This document shows, in pieces, positions 61,401 to 64,000 of a stretch of 64,000 nt of DNA. How positions within the stretch are numbered: the stretch's first letter is position 1; every line of letters begins with the position of its first letter. A program made the translations under genes and the position numbers. The DNA is from Flavobacteriales bacterium UBA6057 (GTDB lineage: Bacteria > Bacteroidota > Bacteroidia > Flavobacteriales_G > Salibacteraceae), in contig DIYJ01000007.1 in NCBI GenBank assembly GCA_002428995.1, positions 208,794-272,793 on the forward strand. Direction: 5' to 3'. The notes under the pieces were generated by a model, which had not been told where the DNA came from, did no database searches, and was given only the letters and a program-made list of their open reading frames with translations.

Positions 61401-62794
61401 GCGATGAAGTCACCTGAAACCGGGAAGTTCATTTTGTCCATAAAACTTCCCGCGATGTGCAATCTTCCAGCAGCATCGCGGTCGAGGCCGTAAGCATAGT
61501 CTGGCCTCACACCACCTGTATTCCGACTGTAGTCCCAGGTGCCAGCGGAGTCAAATACGCTCACAAACACATCGCTGTGTCCCACAGAATTGAAGGTGCC
61601 GCTGCCATAGACGGCAGCGTATTCGTCAAGCGTGCATTCAAAGTAGCCTGCGATGGCAGGATCACCCATGCTGTCTATTTCAATGTCTTGCGAGCTGATC
61701 TCACTGTCAGATCCATGAGCCGTAGCCCAACTCAATGTGCCGCCCGGGCTGTAGCGGCACAGGAATATGCCGTTGGCATAAGTTGTATTGATGGTGGCCG
61801 TCCCAGCGCCAAAAAAGGTGAGATTGCCTACAAAGTTCCCGGTGAGGTAGCTGAAGCCCTGTGGTGAAGTCGTGATGGCGTTGCAAATGTGGGAGGTGCC
61901 ACCACCGATGATCCTGAACCACTGCTCCGCTCCTGATGAGTCCAGCTGAATCACATAGGAAACGTTGAACATCAGGTTGTTGTGTAGCACATCGAAGGTG
62001 ATGTTCTCACTGAATTGGCCGGTAGCATAAACATTCCCGGCAGCATCTGTAGACACCGCCAACCCGCGATCGGTGTTCTGCCCCGCACCTTGCTGTGTCC
62101 AATGGTAGTTGCCACCTGTGCCCAGCTTTACGATGAACACATCTGCGGAGCCTCCAAGACTTGTCAGTGTGGTGGCTCCAAAGTCTGCGTTTCCCCTGAA
62201 TTCGCCTGTGACTACCACGCTCCCGAAAGGGTCTACTGAAATTCCATTCCCCTGATCAGCGGCTGTGCCGCCCGCGCGGTGCGCCCAAACCCAGTTACCC
62301 AGGTTGTCCAGTTTCGCGATGAAGATGTCTTGCGAGCCAGCAGATGTGAGCGATGTGGATCCAAAGCTTGCCGTTCCGCTGAAGTAGCCCGTCACAAAGC
62401 TGTTGCCTCCGGTATCTACTTCTATAGCGAGTCCGCGATCTCCCTGACTTCCGCCCGCCCTAGCAAACCATTCAATGTTACCCGAGGCGTCCGTTTTGAC
62501 CACAAATATGTCAGTTGAGCCATTTGATGTTTCGGTAGTTGCGCCAAATGTGGCGGAGCCGGTGAAGTAGCCGATCGAGTAGGTATTGCCCGCAGAATCT
62601 ACGGCAATGTCATACGCTTCGTCAATGGTAACGCTGCCTCCTTTCTGCATCCAGTACTGGCTGTGTGCGGATAGTGCGCACAGCAATGCAACAACGGCAG
62701 TGAGTATGACTTGTGGACGTAACAACAGGTAACCAGGTTCAGTAGCCTCTAAAACTACGCAACATGGAAGATTTGCGTTGGGTCTTTGTGGCAA
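58463..62794 (-). CDS. SBBP beta-propeller protein with T9SS type B sorting domain (paralog 2)
   Basis: Up to 1443 aa. No ATG is available near the N-terminus. TTG codons at 62794 or 62725 are possible; the latter gives a cleaner signal peptide (LRPQVILTAVVALLCALSAHSQ). The layout equals that of paralog 1: about eight SBBP repeats (DEAYDIAVDSAGNTYSIGYF, GDRGLAIEVDTGGNSFVTGY), then PKD/Ig-like repeats (CPGDSIVLNSSGNGSKEWSG; FCSGDTVELTSNDSMASYIW), then CHU_C (VSVPNVFTPNGDGINDIF ... FNRWGQSVFET ... TGTYFYVVEYC). Sequence similarity to paralog 1 runs over the whole length, indicating tandem gene duplication. Function unknown; surface adhesin or matrix protein by analogy. Confidence 0.88.
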   Translation of the reverse strand: MPQRPNANLPCCVVLEATEPGYLLLRPQVILTAVVALLCALSAHSQYWMQKGGSVTIDEAYDIAVDSAGNTYSIGYFTGSATFGATTETSNGSTDIFVVKTDASGNIEWFARAGGSQGDRGLAIEVDTGGNSFVTGYFSGTASFGSTSLTSAGSQDIFIAKLDNLGNWVWAHRAGGTAADQGNGISVDPFGSVVVTGEFRGNADFGATTLTSLGGSADVFIVKLGTGGNYHWTQQGAGQNTDRGLAVSTDAAGNVYATGQFSENITFDVLHNNLMFNVSYVIQLDSSGAEQWFRIIGGGTSHICNAITTSPQGFSYLTGNFVGNLTFFGAGTATINTTYANGIFLCRYSPGGTLSWATAHGSDSEISSQDIEIDSMGDPAIAGYFECTLDEYAAVYGSGTFNSVGHSDVFVSVFDSAGTWDYSRNTGGVRPDYAYGLDRDAAGRLHIAGSFMDKMNFPVSGDFIASNLALWTGDSCAVNNGYCGDPFYGTFYSYNSAGNADALIANCFDPNREPYDFYLRLTSGCNREKLTPCIGTNCPDTMFFCQPGVPTANPMQCTTAGQLFSYEWNSSPLDSNDAVNMVLDGLNVLEIETNDQCLSMLDSVIYIPEVKPRISDNKGVNNMALNAFDINLCNPDSVQLTGFPMGLSVYSWSGPGISGTLPDSVVQVTVGGLYTFRYTDSLGCENENNISIGFQDSLPDFDLELSYQDTVVLCEGEDFLIWLYDSVANPAGNELCFNILSYTVITTMSITPSAFMFEACQSKAVITPQDSTTYTFSAEVVRTNACESDTLTISREIFVSLSLAPPTPALTLDLTGNNYYCPGDSIVLNSSGNGSKEWSGPGVTGLTTDSVYVSNEGMFIVYSEISDTSANGCISDTSMSLDICVREKPQPSVTAASTVLCPNDSILLTANQQLPGPNPCPLFATSGPFFQWFGPNGQISGVSTTAYASEPGNYYAIYNDGDSCALVSNTVTINQYTTPSLAINGTPVLCEGDSLVLSVVADTGSVIEWQPPLSGSETSKTIYTSGVYTCKILSCNIEASVSIEVFDSEVEAIITSTGPLCLDSNTTLIGSQGQNTYSWNPNGETNDSLTITSPGTYTLTTTDTNGCQAISDPFVVTMDQVPTILNVLGDLNFCSGDTVELTSNDSMASYIWSPNGETGQSIQVFEPGTFSVRTVDSLGCIGLSDTVSLDTLTSWAGILIDGPLTFCEGDFVTLSSARTAGISSYLWSPINDTNTSITVLSSGSFTLTTEDTASCRATSAPIDVIVQPKDVPAPEVRDTSFCNGTSGLLKPLNEMSGDVRWIREDDTTNIFTGTSFETEVLTSTTVYYVWHDLGLCQSEPVPLVVDVLDCKSVSVPNVFTPNGDGINDIFRTELEEHECFRCTIFNRWGQSVFETRGFDPGWDGTVSATGNQAPTGTYFYVVEYCRYDGEVVEYRGNVSLIRD

Positions 62795-62866
62795 GGATGA
62801 AAGGGGTGCTTTTTCGCAGTTATTCCATGCTTAGGAGCAGGCATTTTATAAACCCGACCCTTAACC

Positions 62867-62898
62867 TTTGAAGTTCGCAAACACATCCCCTATTTTTG
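62867..62898 (+). promoter_or_regulatory. Promoter of the multi-PAS gene
   Basis: TTTG (62867-62870), a 20-nt spacer and TATTTTTG (62891-62898) match the full Bacteroidota promoter pattern. The ATG at 62916 is 17 nt downstream. This is the best -33/-7 pair in the window. Confidence 0.7.
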
Positions 62899-62915
62899 AG
62901 TGAGAACCTCCCCAC

Positions 62916-64000
62916 ATGGAATTCAACACACAAGAACTCGGTGTTTTTGCAAACACCACGAAGGCGTTGTTGGCCATCATCGATGAGAAGGGTGCTTTTT
63001 TAAAGCTCAACGACCGATGGTCGGAGGAGTTTGGGCTTCCCATGAAGGAAATCCAGAGCCACTCGGTGTTCCATCTTATTCCTGATCGTGAGCATGAATC
63101 GTTTCAAAACACGCTAAAAGGTTTATCTGAGGATTCAGAAGTTTCCCGCTACAACTTTCGTTTTGTGGGCCGCGATTCCAAGATTCACATTCTGGAGACG
63201 GATCTCAAAAAAGTGGATCAAAGGATCTTCATCCGAGCGATGGATGTAAGCCGCCAGGACAAGGAGCACAGGGCATTGGCTCAGATCTCAAAAATGGCGC
63301 ATACCGGGGCTTGGTTCCACAATCCGATATCAGGAGAAACACATTGGTCAGAAGAATGCTTTCAGGTGCTCGGCCTTGAGGCAGATACTGAAATCACGGA
63401 AGAGCTTGTTCTTAGCCTTTTTGAGGAACCTTACCGACAAGAACTGAAGGCGTGTATTGATCGCCTTTACCAGGACTTTGAATCTTATGAGCACCTTGGA
63501 AAGATCCGTGATGATTCCGGTAAATCCCGTTGGATAAAGACAGTTGCTAAGCCCATTATCGATAATGAGCGCGTGATTTACATCAACGGCATCACTTCGG
63601 ACGTCACGGAACGACAAGAGCTTATTGAGGAACTGCAAGAGTATGTTCACCTCCGTGACCTTGCGTTGCGAGGCATTCGCTCCGGGTTGTTTTATCACGA
63701 TCTCAAGCACGACCTGGTTACCTACGGCATCGAGTTCATGCGTATGCTGGGGATTCCGGCAGAAACACAGCGCTTGCCTGAAGAGCAGTTTCGAGCGCTT
63801 ATTCCTGAAGAAGACCGCGAGGCAGCTTTTCAAAGACATCTTGCTGAGCTGAAAAGTGAGAGTCCTTATTACTTCAACTTCTATCGACTGATGCATGCTG
63901 ATGGCAGTGTGCAGCACTATGAGGTCTATGCATGGAAGGAGTTTGACGATAGCGGTGCCGCCACGCGAATGGTGGGAAACCTCATCAATGTAAACGAACG
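62916..64000 (+). CDS. Multi-PAS sensor protein, partial (runs off the window)
   Basis: The reading frame opened by the ATG at 62916 stays open for 361 codons to the window end, so it is 3'-truncated by the boundary and not broken. It starts MEFNTQELGVFANTTKALLA with no signal peptide or membrane helix, so it is probably cytosolic. Three PAS modules can be seen: about residues 12-112 (LLAIIDEKGAFLKLNDRWSE), 125-235 (AHTGAWFHNPISGETHWSEE, with PAC GITSDVTERQE) and 245-361 (LRGIRSGLFYHD ... EVYAWKEF ... GNLINVNE). A kinase, cyclase or LytTR output probably follows outside the window; which one cannot be told. Confidence 0.85.
   Translation, partial: MEFNTQELGVFANTTKALLAIIDEKGAFLKLNDRWSEEFGLPMKEIQSHSVFHLIPDREHESFQNTLKGLSEDSEVSRYNFRFVGRDSKIHILETDLKKVDQRIFIRAMDVSRQDKEHRALAQISKMAHTGAWFHNPISGETHWSEECFQVLGLEADTEITEELVLSLFEEPYRQELKACIDRLYQDFESYEHLGKIRDDSGKSRWIKTVAKPIIDNERVIYINGITSDVTERQELIEELQEYVHLRDLALRGIRSGLFYHDLKHDLVTYGIEFMRMLGIPAETQRLPEEQFRALIPEEDREAAFQRHLAELKSESPYYFNFYRLMHADGSVQHYEVYAWKEFDDSGAATRMVGNLINVNE

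Overview
The window reads as a compact chromosomal segment of a marine-type Bacteroidota, most likely Flavobacteriales (Cryomorphaceae or Schleiferiaceae-like; this is inference from gene content and no 16S is present). The indications are secreted repeat proteins with type IX secretion (T9SS) sorting domains of both type A and type B, Bacteroidota -7 promoter elements of the form TAnnTTTG, a carotenoid cluster with a MerR and an ECF sigma gene, a Flavobacterium-type SDR threonine dehydrogenase, and a pdxA-DUF177-rpmF-plsX-fabH-accB-accC lipid operon. No rRNA, tRNA, IS element, integrase, phage gene or CRISPR array was found.

Layout. 1-5.4 kb: purD, two membrane-protein genes, purQ and dxs. 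5.4-10.2 kb: a giant 15-repeat T9SS type B protein. 10.4-16.7 kb: a three-gene minus-strand operon of SprB-repeat proteins in which only the last gene carries a sorting domain, followed by a TPR/HTH sensor-regulator (17.1-19.2 kb). 19.5-25.3 kb: accC, accB, fabH, plsX, rpmF, DUF177 and pdxA, ending in a strong hairpin terminator. 25.4-36.3 kb: a T9SS type B protein, ribE, metF, lepA, an M28 peptidase, cysS, a MORN-like protein and threonine dehydrogenase. 36.3-40.2 kb: paaE divergent from paaA-paaB, then a T9SS type A protein; paaC and paaD are not here. 40.2-50.5 kb: the light/UV cluster. 50.5-54 kb: a PAS histidine kinase and gpsA. 54-62.8 kb: two tandem paralogous SBBP/T9SS type B giants. 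62.9 kb to the end: the start of a multi-PAS protein that runs off the window.

The most interesting unit is the light/UV cluster. A CarH-like MerR protein with the full set of adenosylcobalamin photoreceptor residues (W145, E155-H156, E190-x-H192-x-x-G195) sits upstream of an eight-gene operon: ECF sigma, crtI, crtB, an unrecognised exported protein, idi, folE, an SDR lacking the catalytic tyrosine, and a flavin reductase. A terminator and then phrB (CPD photolyase) follow. Divergent from the MerR gene is uvrC. The 146-bp gap between MerR and sigma genes holds two near-identical 30-bp inverted repeats, centres 63 bp apart, flanking a good Bacteroidota promoter. The same core recurs as a perfect 10-bp palindrome in front of phrB. 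Together these suggest a B12-dependent, light-relieved repression regulon for photoprotection and DNA repair, with folE/SDR possibly supplying a pterin cofactor. The second unusual element is the segmented SprB operon.

Limits: assignments come from reading motifs by eye. Starts were moved to internal ATGs where a signal peptide or family N-terminus supported it. Promoter and operator calls are motif-based only.
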